A DNA stretch of 64,000 bases from Microbacterium kyungheense (GCF_006783905.1 NZ_VFPE01000001.1:62001-126000); one strand, 5' to 3'; shown: positions 15,609-23,679, counted from the stretch's first letter. Translations and numbers: made by a program. The notes: generated by a model from the letters alone, not told the origin.

Positions 15609-15943
15609 GATTCCTTCTCCTCGGTGATGGATGCCGCCAGCACGACGTCGAGCCGGCGGTAGGCCGCCTCACCCTGGAGCCGGTAGCGGTCGATCCAGGC
15701 GGTGAGGCGCTCCAGTGCGGCGGGGTCGAGGTGGACGGGACGGCGCTGCGCGTCGCGCGAGCGCGTGACGAGGCCCGCCGCCTCGAGCACGGCGATGTGC
15801 CGCGACACCGCCTGTTTGGTGATGGCGAACGGCTCGGCCAGCTCGTTGACGGTGGCCGAGCCGGTGCTGAGGCGCGCGATGATCGCCCGCCGCACCGGGT
15901 CGGCCAGCGCCAGGAACGCCTGGTCGAGAGGATCGTCCGACAT
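15605..15943 (-). CDS. ArsR-family transcriptional regulator
   Basis: A 112-residue winged-helix repressor: DQAFLALADPVRRAIIARLS, then the recognition helix NELAEPFAITKQAVSRHIAV and wing GLVTRSRDAQRRPVHLD. No metal-binding Cys cluster is present, so it is the non-metal type usually paired with AHSA1 proteins. The ATG at 15943 is chosen where the family begins; upstream AT-rich DNA (about 15950-15990, with TGCATTTATCAAC) probably holds the promoter. Confidence 0.88.
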   Translation of the reverse strand: MSDDPLDQAFLALADPVRRAIIARLSTGSATVNELAEPFAITKQAVSRHIAVLEAAGLVTRSRDAQRRPVHLDPAALERLTAWIDRYRLQGEAAYRRLDVVLAASITEEKES

Positions 15944-16031
15944 TGAACAACCTTTGCATTTATCAACGGAGATGTTGATTACATTACGGGTCGGAATCGC
16001 TCGTGTCAATGGTTGCGGGACTCCCCGGACG

Positions 16032-16877
16032 CTACCGGGCCGCTCGGGCGGCCCGGTACGCCGTCGGGCTCCTGCCGTGCAGCTTCGAGAAGCGGCGCGA
16101 GAAGTAGAGCGGATCGTTCCAGCCGACGTCGCGTGCGATCTCGGCGACGGCCCGATCGGTCGAGGCGAGCAGCTGCGCGGCCCGCGTGAGGCGTTCCCGC
16201 TCCACGTACTGCTGCGGCGGCATGCCGAGGCGCTCGGTGAACAGGTGCGTCAGACGCGACGGCGAGAGGGTGGCGACACGGGCCAGCGCGGAGACGCCGA
16301 GTTCCGCGGTGAGGTCGGCGCCGATGTGCTCCACGACGCGCAGCAGGCGTTCGTCCATGGCTCCGCGCAGCGGGTTCTGCGTGTCGAGCCACAGCAGGGC
16401 CGACTCGAGCGCGTTGACGGCGAAGAGCTCGGACTGCGGCAGTGATCCGGCCGAGGCCCGCGCGCACGCGCGCAGCCCCAGGAGCACGCGCGGGCGGATG
16501 TCTCCGGGCACGTGGATCACCCCCACGCCATCCGCTCGCTGCGGCCAGTCCAGCAGCGGGCTCCATTCGGCCCGCGGGTGGAAGTGGGCGAACGCGAGCG
16601 ACCACGACCCGGCGTCCGGGTCGGTGGCGTAGTCGTGGCGCACGTGCGGGCGCAGCAGGATGCTGTCGCCCGCGCGGGTGATGACGTCACCTGTCGGGCC
16701 GCCGACGCGGCCGGACCCAGCGACGGTGTGGATGAGGAGCCAGTCGGTGGTGCCTCGGGTACGCCACGTGGAGTAGTCGCCGCCTCCCGTGAACTCGCCG
16801 GCGACGACCCGGACGACCTGGGGATGGGACGTCTCGCGGGGGTCCACCGACGCCGGCATCACAGCAGGATGTTCCAT
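16032..16877 (-). CDS. AraC-family transcriptional regulator
   Basis: A 281-residue regulator with an N-terminal cupin-like sensor (about 20-120: GEFTGGGDYSTWRTRG, DSILLRPHVRHDYATDP) and a C-terminal double helix-turn-helix (about 180-275: VSALARVATLSPSRLTHLFT, then AVAEIARDVGWNDPLYFSRR and FSKLHGRSPTAYR). The cupin part resembles sugar-sensing AraC members. It is divergent from the dioxygenase at 16925 across a 47-base spacer, so it probably controls that gene. Confidence 0.9.
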   Translation of the reverse strand: MEHPAVMPASVDPRETSHPQVVRVVAGEFTGGGDYSTWRTRGTTDWLLIHTVAGSGRVGGPTGDVITRAGDSILLRPHVRHDYATDPDAGSWSLAFAHFHPRAEWSPLLDWPQRADGVGVIHVPGDIRPRVLLGLRACARASAGSLPQSELFAVNALESALLWLDTQNPLRGAMDERLLRVVEHIGADLTAELGVSALARVATLSPSRLTHLFTERLGMPPQQYVERERLTRAAQLLASTDRAVAEIARDVGWNDPLYFSRRFSKLHGRSPTAYRAARAAR

Positions 16878-16924
16878 GTCATCGCCCGATCATCCCATGG
16901 CCCGCAGGCGCGTGGGGGAGCAGA

Positions 16925-17746
16925 GTGACCGTCATGTCCATCATCGCCAGCACCGCACCCGCGATCGCCCTCGACTACGAGCAGCACGGCGTCGTGCAGC
17001 TGCGCGGCCTGCTCACCCCCGCCGAGGTCGCCGAGATCCGCGACGTCTTCATGGAGCAGGTCGACCGTGACCGCAGCATCGGGCACGACGACAGCATCCC
17101 CGACGACGACATCCTCGCGCGGTACCCCCGGTTCATCCACCCGCACCGGCGCACCGACCTCGCCATGGGCGAGCTCGCGCGTCGCTGGATGCTCGACCCC
17201 CGTATCGTCGGCCGCGTCACCGACATGGTCGGCCCCGTGTACGCGGCGCAGTCGATGTTCTACTTCAAGCCGCCGACCGCGCGCGGCCAGGCGCTGCACC
17301 AGGACAACATCTTCTTGCAGGCGCACCCCGAGACCTGCATCGCCGCCTGGGTGGCGATCGACGACTGCGACGCCGAGAACGGCGGACTCAAGGTCGTGCC
17401 CGGATCGCACCGCTACGAGATCGTCTGCCCGGACGAGGCCGATCCCGAGGAGTCGTTCACGACCACCGAGATCACGCTGCCCGACGGGTTCTCGACCGTG
17501 CAGACCGAGCTCTCCGCGGGTGATGTGCTGTTCTTCCACGGCAGCATGGTGCACGGCTCAGGGCCGAACCGGTCGGCCGACCGCTTCCGCCGATCGCTGA
17601 TCTTCCACTACGTGCCGGTCGACAGCACCGAGATCTCGCGGTTCTACAACCCGCTGCTGCGCCTCGACGGCACCGAGGTCACGATCGCCGAGACCGCCGA
17701 CGGCGGCGCGTGCGGGGACGGATGGATGCCGGCGGCCCCGCACTGA
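16925..17746 (+). CDS. phytanoyl-CoA dioxygenase (PhyH) family protein
   Basis: A 273-residue Fe(II)/2-oxoglutarate oxygenase. The facial triad is in ALHQDNIFLQ (His-x-Asp) and the later MVHGSGPN (His), with an Arg in RFRRSLIFHYVP for 2-oxoglutarate. The N-terminus (LDYEQHGVVQLRGLLTPAEV) is typical of PhyH. The reaction is presumably hydroxylation of a small molecule; the substrate is unknown. The C-terminal DGWMPAAPH is encoded by half of a GGATGCCGGC hairpin element, so the gene has read into an intergenic repeat. The GTG at 16925 fits GGGGGAG; an ATG at 16934 is an alternative. Confidence 0.85.
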   Translation: MTVMSIIASTAPAIALDYEQHGVVQLRGLLTPAEVAEIRDVFMEQVDRDRSIGHDDSIPDDDILARYPRFIHPHRRTDLAMGELARRWMLDPRIVGRVTDMVGPVYAAQSMFYFKPPTARGQALHQDNIFLQAHPETCIAAWVAIDDCDAENGGLKVVPGSHRYEIVCPDEADPEESFTTTEITLPDGFSTVQTELSAGDVLFFHGSMVHGSGPNRSADRFRRSLIFHYVPVDSTEISRFYNPLLRLDGTEVTIAETADGGACGDGWMPAAPH

Positions 17747-17797
17747 GCCCGGCGCGGCCGGCAGCGTTGGCCCGGCGGGCGGCGTTGAGCCCGGCGC

Positions 17798-18235
17798 TCA
17801 GCGCTCCGCGAGCACGCGGTCGAGCTTGGCGAACGTGCGGCGCCAGCCGTCCGCGTAGTCGTGGCCGGACGCACCGCGGAGCTCGCTGTGCACGAACCGC
17901 ATCTCGGTGTCGCCGCCGTCGGCCGAGAGGGCCACGGTGACCCGTGACGTGTTGCCGGGCTCGCTCGCCCACGACCACGTGAAGCCGAGGGCTGCCGGCG
18001 GCTCGACGTGGAGGTAGGTGCCCTCGGACGTGTGCGCATCGCCCGTGGCATCCCGGAACGAGACGGCGAACCGGCCGCCGACCCGTACGTCGAGGGTGGC
18101 GGCCGTCACGACCCCGTCGGGATCCGATCCCCACCATCGCCCGACGAGCTCCGGCTCCGTCCAGGCGCTCCACACCGCGTCCCGCGGCGCGCGGAACCGG
18201 TGCAGGATCTCGATCGACGACGGCTGCTCGGGCAT
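17798..18235 (-). CDS. SRPBCC (AHSA1-like) domain protein
   Basis: A 145-residue AHSA1-type protein: IEILHRFRAPRDAVWSAWTE, ELVGRWWGSDPDGVVT, FAVSFRDATGDAHTSEGTYL and the closing DGWRRTFAKLDRVL. Ligand unknown. No ArsR neighbour is present here, unlike the 15129 gene. The ATG at 18235 begins the family homology; the longer GTG/ATG upstream adds only MPARGTLWR. Confidence 0.85.
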   Translation of the reverse strand: MPEQPSSIEILHRFRAPRDAVWSAWTEPELVGRWWGSDPDGVVTAATLDVRVGGRFAVSFRDATGDAHTSEGTYLHVEPPAALGFTWSWASEPGNTSRVTVALSADGGDTEMRFVHSELRGASGHDYADGWRRTFAKLDRVLAER

Positions 18236-18264
18236 GCGCCACAGAGTACCGCGCGCCGGCATCC

Positions 18265-18351
18265 GTTCACAGACTTCGCAGACACCGACGGACTTCGCAG
18301 GGAATCGGGCGGATCCTGCGATTCCCGCGCGATTGTGCGAAGTCTGTGAAC
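18265..18351. repeat. two-tier intergenic palindrome
   Basis: Perfect 16-bp arms GTTCACAGACTTCGCA (18265-18280) and TGCGAAGTCTGTGAAC (18336-18351) enclose an inner perfect 8-bp stem GGGAATCG (18300-18307) / CGATTCCC (18319-18326). GACTTCGCAG is repeated directly at 18291-18300. It lies between two genes read on the minus strand, so it would act as a terminator for the acyl-CoA dehydrogenase or as a mobile palindromic repeat. Confidence 0.65.
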
Positions 18352-18371
18352 GCGGTGCCGAGGCTCTCGCG

Positions 18372-20096
18372 TCAGGTGACCTCGCCGCCGGCGACGGTCT
18401 CGGCCAGCGCGTGCACGCGGGGCAGGTGGTGGGCGCCGTAGAAGTCCGCCGACGTCAGGCGTGCGGCATCCGCCTCGCTCGTGGCGTCGTGCGCGAGCAC
18501 GGCGTTGACCGCGAGGCCGTGCATCCAGCCGCCGGCGAGCGTGCCGAGCAGCAGCAGGTAAGGCACGCTGACCGCGTACGCATCACGGGGCGAGTCGGCG
18601 AAGCCGAGCACGTCGGCGGTGGCGCGGCGGGATGCCGCGACCGCCCGCTCGAGGCGGTCCGCGGTGCGCGCGGCGACGGGGTCGTCGTTCCCGCGGAGTG
18701 CGGCGATGGTCGCGTCGATCTGGACGAACAGCTGCTCGGCCGCCGCACCGCCGTCGCGGATCACCTTCCGGCCGACGAGGTCGTTGGACTGGATCGCCGT
18801 CGTGCCCTCGTAGATGGGGGTGATGCGGATGTCGCGGTAGTGCTGGGCGGCGCCGGTCTCTTCGATGAAGCCCATTCCGCCGTAGACCTGGATGCCCTCG
18901 CTCGTGGTCTGCACCGCGTCCTCGGTGGTCCATCCCTTGAGCACCGGCACGAAGAAGTCGGCGAGTGCGGCGATCGACTCGTCGTGCTCCGCGCGGTCGA
19001 GCAGGTCGGCGGCGTACACGCCGAGCGCACGCATGGCGAAGATCTTGCTCGACATCGACAGCAGCAGCCGGCGCACGTCGGGGTGCTCGGCGATGGGCGA
19101 CCGGCCGTCGCGGCCGAGCACGCGGCCCTGCACGCGGTCGGCGGCGTACGCGGCCGCCTCCTGGTACGCGCGGTCGGCGATGCCGGTGGCCTGGAAGCCC
19201 ATGCCGGCGCGTGCCGAGTTCATCATGACGAACATGCCGGCCAGGCCGCCGCCGAGCTCGCCGACGAGGTAGCCGGTGGCGTCCTCGTAGGCGAGCACGC
19301 ACGTGGGGGAGCCGTGGATGCCGAGCTTGTGCTCGATCGACACCGTCGTCACGCCGTTGCGCTCGCCGAGGCTGCCGTCCTCGTTCACGAGGAACTTCGG
19401 CGCGACGAACAGCGAGAGGCCCTTCGCGCCCTCGGGCGCGCCCGGCGTGCGCGCGAGCACGAGGTGGACGATGTTCTCGGCGACGTCGTGGTCGCCCCAC
19501 GTGATGAAGATCTTCTGACCGCGGATGCTCCAGCTGCCGTCCTCGCGCTGTGTCGCCGTGGTGCGGATCGCACCGAGGTCCGTGCCGGCGTCGGGCTCGG
19601 TGAGGTTCATGGTGCCGGTCCACTCGCCAGACACGAGCTTGGTCAGGTAGGTCTCGCGGATCTCGTCGGATGCCGCGGCGTCGAGGGCGTGGATCTGCCC
19701 GGCCGTCAGCAGCCAGCACAGGGCGAACGCGGCGTTCGAGCCGTTCCAGATCTCGCCGAGGCCCGCGCGGATCGCGCCGGGCAGGCCGTCGCCGCCCGCC
19801 GAGACCGGCGCCTCGGCCGTGACCCAGCCGGCCTCGACGAAGGCCTGGTACGCCTCGGCGAAGCCCTCGGGCAGGCGCACCTCGCCGTTCTCGAGGCGTG
19901 CGCCGACGCGGTCGCCGACGGTCTCGAGCGGTGCGATGACGGATGCCGCGAACTCGCCCGCTCCGGCGACGATCTCGGTGGCGTCCTCTGCCGTCAGCTC
20001 GCCGCCGGTCGCGCGGGCGACGACGTCGATGCCGAACGCCTCGCCGAACAGGAACGAGTAGTCGTCGACGGGGGCGGTGTAAGAGGTGTCGGCCAT
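18372..20096 (-). CDS. acyl-CoA dehydrogenase, DmdC-like
   Basis: A 574-residue flavin acyl-CoA dehydrogenase of the long form. Typical segments are MNLTEPDAGTDLGAIRTTAT (FAD/substrate), IRGQKIFITWGDHD, the IEHKLGIHGSPTCVLAYEDA stretch, GFQATGIADRAYQEA and the flavin loop YGGMGFIEETGAAQHYRDIR with ITPIYEGTTAIQ. The length and C-terminal domain match 3-methylmercaptopropionyl-CoA dehydrogenase (DmdC) and related fatty-acyl enzymes; without the rest of the DMSP pathway nearby, the substrate is open. Just upstream is a -10-like TAGAAT (reverse strand, 20155-20160) with overlapping palindromes, suggesting TetR-type control. Confidence 0.88.
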   Translation of the reverse strand: MADTSYTAPVDDYSFLFGEAFGIDVVARATGGELTAEDATEIVAGAGEFAASVIAPLETVGDRVGARLENGEVRLPEGFAEAYQAFVEAGWVTAEAPVSAGGDGLPGAIRAGLGEIWNGSNAAFALCWLLTAGQIHALDAAASDEIRETYLTKLVSGEWTGTMNLTEPDAGTDLGAIRTTATQREDGSWSIRGQKIFITWGDHDVAENIVHLVLARTPGAPEGAKGLSLFVAPKFLVNEDGSLGERNGVTTVSIEHKLGIHGSPTCVLAYEDATGYLVGELGGGLAGMFVMMNSARAGMGFQATGIADRAYQEAAAYAADRVQGRVLGRDGRSPIAEHPDVRRLLLSMSSKIFAMRALGVYAADLLDRAEHDESIAALADFFVPVLKGWTTEDAVQTTSEGIQVYGGMGFIEETGAAQHYRDIRITPIYEGTTAIQSNDLVGRKVIRDGGAAAEQLFVQIDATIAALRGNDDPVAARTADRLERAVAASRRATADVLGFADSPRDAYAVSVPYLLLLGTLAGGWMHGLAVNAVLAHDATSEADAARLTSADFYGAHHLPRVHALAETVAGGEVT

Positions 20097-20163
20097 GACA
20101 GGCTCCTCAGCTCAGGGAGTCGCGGAGGATGGGACCGCGATGAAACTGAGGATCATTCTATAC

Positions 20164-20182
20164 GAGACTGAGTCTCACTCAG
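20164..20182. promoter_or_regulatory. overlapping palindromic operators for the acyl-CoA dehydrogenase
   Basis: GAGACTGAGTCTC (20164-20176) and CTGAGTCTCACTCAG (20168-20182) are two perfect palindromes that share bases. They sit just upstream of the -10-like TAGAAT for the minus-strand gene at 20096 and overlap the stop codon of the gene at 20175. The form is typical of TetR-type operators in lipid metabolism; the regulator is not in the window. Confidence 0.5.
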
Positions 20183-20639
20183 CGGTGCTGAGGTGCGCCC
20201 CCACCCGGTCGGCGAAGGCGGGGCAGCCCGCGGCCACCAGCGCCTCGGTGAGGGAGGCGGACGGGATGCCGTCCTGACGGCGCCGGTCCAGGTCTCCCTG
20301 CCGGCGGAGCGTCACGGCCCGCACGCTCGCGGTCTCTTCGTCGTCGACCAGGCACAGGAACTCGTCGGGGCTCAAGATGTCATCGCGCGCGCCATCGGGC
20401 GTCACCTCGTCGAGGACGGCCCTCAGCAGCTCCTCGCGTCGTGCCGAGGCGGTGCTTCCGGCGGCTGGGTGCTGCTCGCGCCACTCATGCGTCGCGGCCG
20501 CGAGGGTGTCGGCCGAGGTGAACAGCCGGAAGGCGCCGTCGGTCTCATCTCGCAGCATCGCCAGCCAGCAGAACGGCGTGCGCGTGGCGAGGACGTCGGC
20601 ACCGACGAACACGCGTGGCGGCACGGGGGGTTGCAGCAC
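20175..20639 (-). pseudogene. PIN-domain toxin, internally deleted and lacking active-site acids
   Basis: A 154-residue frame related to PIN ribonuclease toxins paired with excisionase-type antitoxins. The N-terminus (RVFVGADVLATRTPFCWLAM) aligns with the family start V-F-V-D-A-N-V-L, but the first metal-binding Asp is Gly. The C-terminus (SPDEFLCLVDDEETASVRAV, then LTEALVAAGCPAFADRV) also matches. The central segment that holds the other acids (D-P-N-D-x-H-V and L-L-T-D-D in the family, from memory) is missing: the frame jumps from EELLRAVLDEV to the SPDEFL part. It is open and in frame but very unlikely to be an active nuclease. It may still bind the antitoxin. Confidence 0.6.
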
Positions 20640-20666
20640 GGGGGACAGACTACCGAGCGCAGCCTG

Positions 20667-21104
20667 TCAGTCGGCTCCGAATTCCTCGTCGAACCGCAGG
20701 AGCGCCTCGAACGCCTCACGGCGCTCACGCGCCCGCTCGCGTCGGAGCGCCAGCACGTCGGCGGTGCGCAGCCGGGTGTGGCTGCCGACCTGGTGCGAGG
20801 GAAGGATGCCGTCGCGCACCAACTTCATGAGGGTCGGACGTGAGACGCCGATGAGCTCCGCGGCGACAGTCGTGGTCAGCTCGTCCGGAAGAGCGGTCAC
20901 CGACACCGGGCCGCGCGCGAGGCCGGCGAGCACCTGCAGCACCAGCGCGCTGAGATCCGGCGCGAGCTCCCCGGGCGCCGCGTCGTCGCAGACCAGCGCG
21001 AGTCCTCGCACTCCCGGCTCCTGCGCGCGCTGCACGAACTCCGCGGCCTGCGCACGCAGATCGTCGTCGACGAAGACGGTTCCGTTCGTCAAGAGCACGG
21101 TCAT
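20667..21104 (-). CDS. excisionase-type HTH antitoxin-like protein
   Basis: A 145-residue protein with an N-terminal unclassified part and a C-terminal MerR/excisionase helix-turn-helix (about 80-125: LTTTVAAELIGVSRPTLMKL, VRDGILPSHQVGSHTRLRTA, DVLALRRERARERREAFEAL). This is the usual partner of a downstream PIN toxin in type II toxin-antitoxin modules; the toxin-like gene follows after 27 bases. It probably represses its own promoter, since the upstream spacer has a CTTGCA...TGCAAG inverted pair (about 21162-21196). Confidence 0.75.
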   Translation of the reverse strand: MTVLLTNGTVFVDDDLRAQAAEFVQRAQEPGVRGLALVCDDAAPGELAPDLSALVLQVLAGLARGPVSVTALPDELTTTVAAELIGVSRPTLMKLVRDGILPSHQVGSHTRLRTADVLALRRERARERREAFEALLRFDEEFGAD

Positions 21105-21248
21105 GAGGCCCCCCAGCCTGAGTGCCCGGTCGCGGGCGCTTGCGCGTCCATGATATGCCCTTGCACTTACAGGTGAAGGCTTTGCGGATGCAAGTGGAAC
21201 GTACTAGCGTCGCCCCTACCGACTCGCCGACGATGGGACACGACACAG
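21105..21248. promoter_or_regulatory. divergent promoter region of antitoxin and flavohemoglobin
   Basis: The spacer holds CTTGCA and TGCAAG arms about 30 bases apart (around 21162 and 21190), and the sequence GGAACGTACTAGCG with a TACTAG -10-like hexamer pointing to the flavohemoglobin. No NsrR-type site is obvious. No clear ribosome site precedes GTG 21249. Confidence 0.3.
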
Positions 21249-22451
21249 GTGGATGCGGATGCACTCAAGCGGACCTGGGCGCAGGTAGCGGCGTACGGGG
21301 ACGCGGTTCCCGGGTACTTCTACGCGCACCTCTTCCTGGCCCACCCTGAGACGCGCGACCTGTTCCCCGTGGCCATGGCGAATCAGCGCGATCGCCTGGT
21401 GAAGGCGCTCGGCCACATGGTCAGCAACGTCGACCACGTCGGAGACGTCGTCGGCTACATCGAGGACCTCGGACGCGACCACCGCAAGTTCGGCACGATC
21501 GCCGGCCACTACCCGGCCGTCGGCGCCTCGCTCCTGGCCACCCTGAAGCACTTCCTCGGCTCGGCCTGGACGCCGGAGCTGGCCGCCGACTGGGCCGCGG
21601 CGTACAACCTCATCGCCACGACGATGATCACCGCCGCAGAGTCCGTCGAGTCCCAGCCGGCCACGTGGGCGGGCGAAGTCGTCTCGACGGAGCGTCGCGG
21701 GATGGACATCGGCACCATCACGGTCCGCGTGGCCGACCGCTACCGCTACCAGGCCGGCCAGTCGCTCGCGCTCGAGATCCCCCAGCGGCCCCGGCAGTGG
21801 CGGTACTACTCGCCCACGCACGCCCCGCGCGCCGACGGCACCGTCACCTTCCACGTCCAGCTGGTCGCCGGCGGCCAGGTCAGCGGCGCGCTGCTGCGCG
21901 ACGTCAAGACGGGCGACAAGGTGCGCCTCGGCCCGCCGATCGGCGAGCTGCTGACCCTGCCCTTCGACAGCGAGTGGCCGGATCTGGTGCTCGTGGCCGG
22001 CGGCACCGGGATCGCGCCGCTACTGGCCGTGCTCGACCAGGTCGCCGCGCGCCACGCGTCTCGCGGGAGCGGCCCGAACGTGACCCTGTACCACGGCGTG
22101 CGGCATCCCTGGGGCTTCTACGCCAAGCCCGAGCTGGAGCGATTCGCGGACGCACCCTGGCTGACCGTCGTCTACGCCGTCTCGGACGACCCGTCGTTCC
22201 CTGGGCGTCAGGGACTGATCGGCGACTTCGCCGCAGCCGACGGTCCCGGGGACGGACGGCTCGCAATGGTCTGCGGCTCGCCGCGCATGGTCGAGCACAC
22301 CATCGCCGCCCTGCGCCGTGCCGGGTTCGATGAGCAGTCCATCCGCGCGGAGAAGTACGAAGACCCGTTCACGCAACAACCCAGCGCCACCGGCGTCCAG
22401 GCGGCTACCCCCGAGCTCGCCCGCTCCGGCGCCGGGCAGGGAATCCAGTAG
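21249..22451 (+). CDS. hmp: flavohemoglobin (nitric oxide dioxygenase)
   Basis: A 400-residue flavohemoglobin. The globin domain (about 1-135) keeps the B10 Tyr (PGYFYAHLFLAHPE), E7 Gln (AMANQRDRLVKAL) and proximal His (GRDHRKFG). The FAD domain (about 140-245) has R-x-Y-S in RQWRYYSP and a GQVSGALL phosphate loop. The NAD domain (about 250-380) has VLVAGGTGIAPLLAVL and CGSPRMVEHT. The family oxidises NO to nitrate using O2 and NAD(P)H. The first of three genes in a run with a DivIVA-like and a truncated-globin gene. The C-terminus (about 375-400) is a disordered tail not found in E. coli Hmp. Confidence 0.9.
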   Translation: MDADALKRTWAQVAAYGDAVPGYFYAHLFLAHPETRDLFPVAMANQRDRLVKALGHMVSNVDHVGDVVGYIEDLGRDHRKFGTIAGHYPAVGASLLATLKHFLGSAWTPELAADWAAAYNLIATTMITAAESVESQPATWAGEVVSTERRGMDIGTITVRVADRYRYQAGQSLALEIPQRPRQWRYYSPTHAPRADGTVTFHVQLVAGGQVSGALLRDVKTGDKVRLGPPIGELLTLPFDSEWPDLVLVAGGTGIAPLLAVLDQVAARHASRGSGPNVTLYHGVRHPWGFYAKPELERFADAPWLTVVYAVSDDPSFPGRQGLIGDFAAADGPGDGRLAMVCGSPRMVEHTIAALRRAGFDEQSIRAEKYEDPFTQQPSATGVQAATPELARSGAGQGIQ

Positions 22452-22465
22452 AGGGCAGAGACGAA

Positions 22466-23173
22466 ATGACCCCGACCCAGTCCGTATCCATCACCCCCGA
22501 GCTGCTGCGCACGGTCTCGTTCGCCGACGAGCGCAACGGCTACGCGCACGGCGAGGTCCACGCCCTGCTGGCCGCTGCCGCCGATGCCCTCGAGCTGGCG
22601 TGGCGCGACAACGACGCGTTGACCGCCAGCGCGGTGGCCGGCGAAGAGGGTGAGATCTCCAGCCGGGCGGTGCTCCTGCTCAGCAAGGCGCAGCGCATCG
22701 CCGATGACGCGGTCGCCGAGGCCGAGTCGTACGCCAAAGACCTGATCGAGACCGCCCGCAAGCAGTACCGCGAGATCATCGAGCGCGCGCAGCATGTCGC
22801 CCACTCGATCGAGAGCCAGGCCGCGGCGAATCCTGCGCAGGCCGTCGCCCCGGCTGCCGCTGCGCCCGGCGCACCCGCTCCGACGGCGTCGCCGTACACC
22901 GCCGACCGTTCGCCCGCGCTGGCCTTCGCGACCGATGACCTCGTCGCGGCCGGTCCGGCGTCGCCCGACGATGTCGTCCGCGCCCGCCAGTTCGCGCGCA
23001 TGGCCTCGGCACAGGTGCACTCGCTGCTCGAGTCGATCGAGCGCGAACTGGGCAGGCTCGGCGCCACCCCGGCCGCGGGAGCGCAGCCTGCGACGCCGAC
23101 CCAGGCGGCGCCTGCCGAGGCTCAGCCGCAGCCCGCCCGCGCCGAGTGGCGCCCGGGCGACACCGAGTACTGA
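22466..23173 (+). CDS. DivIVA-like coiled-coil protein
   Basis: A 235-residue protein. The N-terminus (about 1-35: SITPELLRTVSFADERNGYA, then HGEVHALLAAAADALE) resembles the DivIVA lipid-binding N-domain. A long heptad-rich helix follows (about 70-115: LLSKAQRIADDAVAEAESYA, LIETARKQYREIIERAQHV), then a Pro/Ala-rich linker, a second helix (RARQFARMASAQVHSLLESI) and a tail. DivIVA proteins mark curved membrane and poles; this one is not Wag31 itself. It is 14 bases after the flavohemoglobin and 48 bases before a truncated globin gene, suggesting an unusual link between globins and a polar scaffold. Confidence 0.75.
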   Translation: MTPTQSVSITPELLRTVSFADERNGYAHGEVHALLAAAADALELAWRDNDALTASAVAGEEGEISSRAVLLLSKAQRIADDAVAEAESYAKDLIETARKQYREIIERAQHVAHSIESQAAANPAQAVAPAAAAPGAPAPTASPYTADRSPALAFATDDLVAAGPASPDDVVRARQFARMASAQVHSLLESIERELGRLGATPAAGAQPATPTQAAPAEAQPQPARAEWRPGDTEY

Positions 23174-23221
23174 CGCTTTCACCGACGAAACCATCCCCAC
23201 CTTCACGATCGGAGCACGCAC

Positions 23222-23614
23222 ATGACCGACACCACCGAAGCGACCTTGTACCAGCGACTCGGCGAGGGCGCCGGCATCGCCGCCGTCGTCGACGGGCTGT
23301 ACACGCGCATCCTCGGCGACGAGACCCTCGCGCCGTACTTCACCGAGACCCGCATGGTCGATCAGAAGCGCCACATGGCGCTGTTCCTGGCCGCCGCGGC
23401 CGGCGGGCCGGACGGCTACAAGGGCAAGGACCTCGGGGTCGCCCACGCCGGCCGGGGCATCTCGGGCGAGGACTTCGACCGCGTCATCGGCCACGCCGCC
23501 TCCGCGCTCGCCGAGGCGGGCGTCGACGCCGACGCGATCAACCAGGTCGCCGGCGCGCTCATGCCGCTGCGTCCGGTGATCACGAACGAGGTCGCCGCCG
23601 AGCAGACCGCGTAA
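23222..23614 (+). CDS. glbN: group I truncated hemoglobin
   Basis: A 130-residue truncated globin of the trHbN group: LYQRLGEGAGIAAVVDGLYT (start of the 2-on-2 fold with the GxGA-like GEGAGIAAVV and distal-side Tyr), FTETRMVDQKRHMALFLAAA, and the proximal His in LGVAHAGRGISGEDF. The family binds O2 and oxidises NO and often gets electrons from partner reductases; the flavohemoglobin two genes upstream could serve that role. Good GGAGC site before the ATG. Confidence 0.88.
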   Translation: MTDTTEATLYQRLGEGAGIAAVVDGLYTRILGDETLAPYFTETRMVDQKRHMALFLAAAAGGPDGYKGKDLGVAHAGRGISGEDFDRVIGHAASALAEAGVDADAINQVAGALMPLRPVITNEVAAEQTA

Positions 23615-23630
23615 CGCCTTCACGAAGAAC

Positions 23631-23668
23631 GAGTGGATGCCGGCGGCCCGGGCCGCCGGCATCCACTC
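23631..23668. terminator. perfect 38-bp palindromic terminator
   Basis: The 38 bases are a perfect palindrome: GAGTGGATGCCGGCGGCCC and its reverse complement (19-bp arms), followed by TCTTTT. It separates the globin operon from the convergent reductase gene and would work in both directions. Confidence 0.75.
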
Positions 23669-23679
23669 GTCTTTTCGCG

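Noticed and set aside
18018-20171. Plus-strand open frame of about 700 codons
   Set aside because: It is antisense to the acyl-CoA dehydrogenase and lacks any domain.
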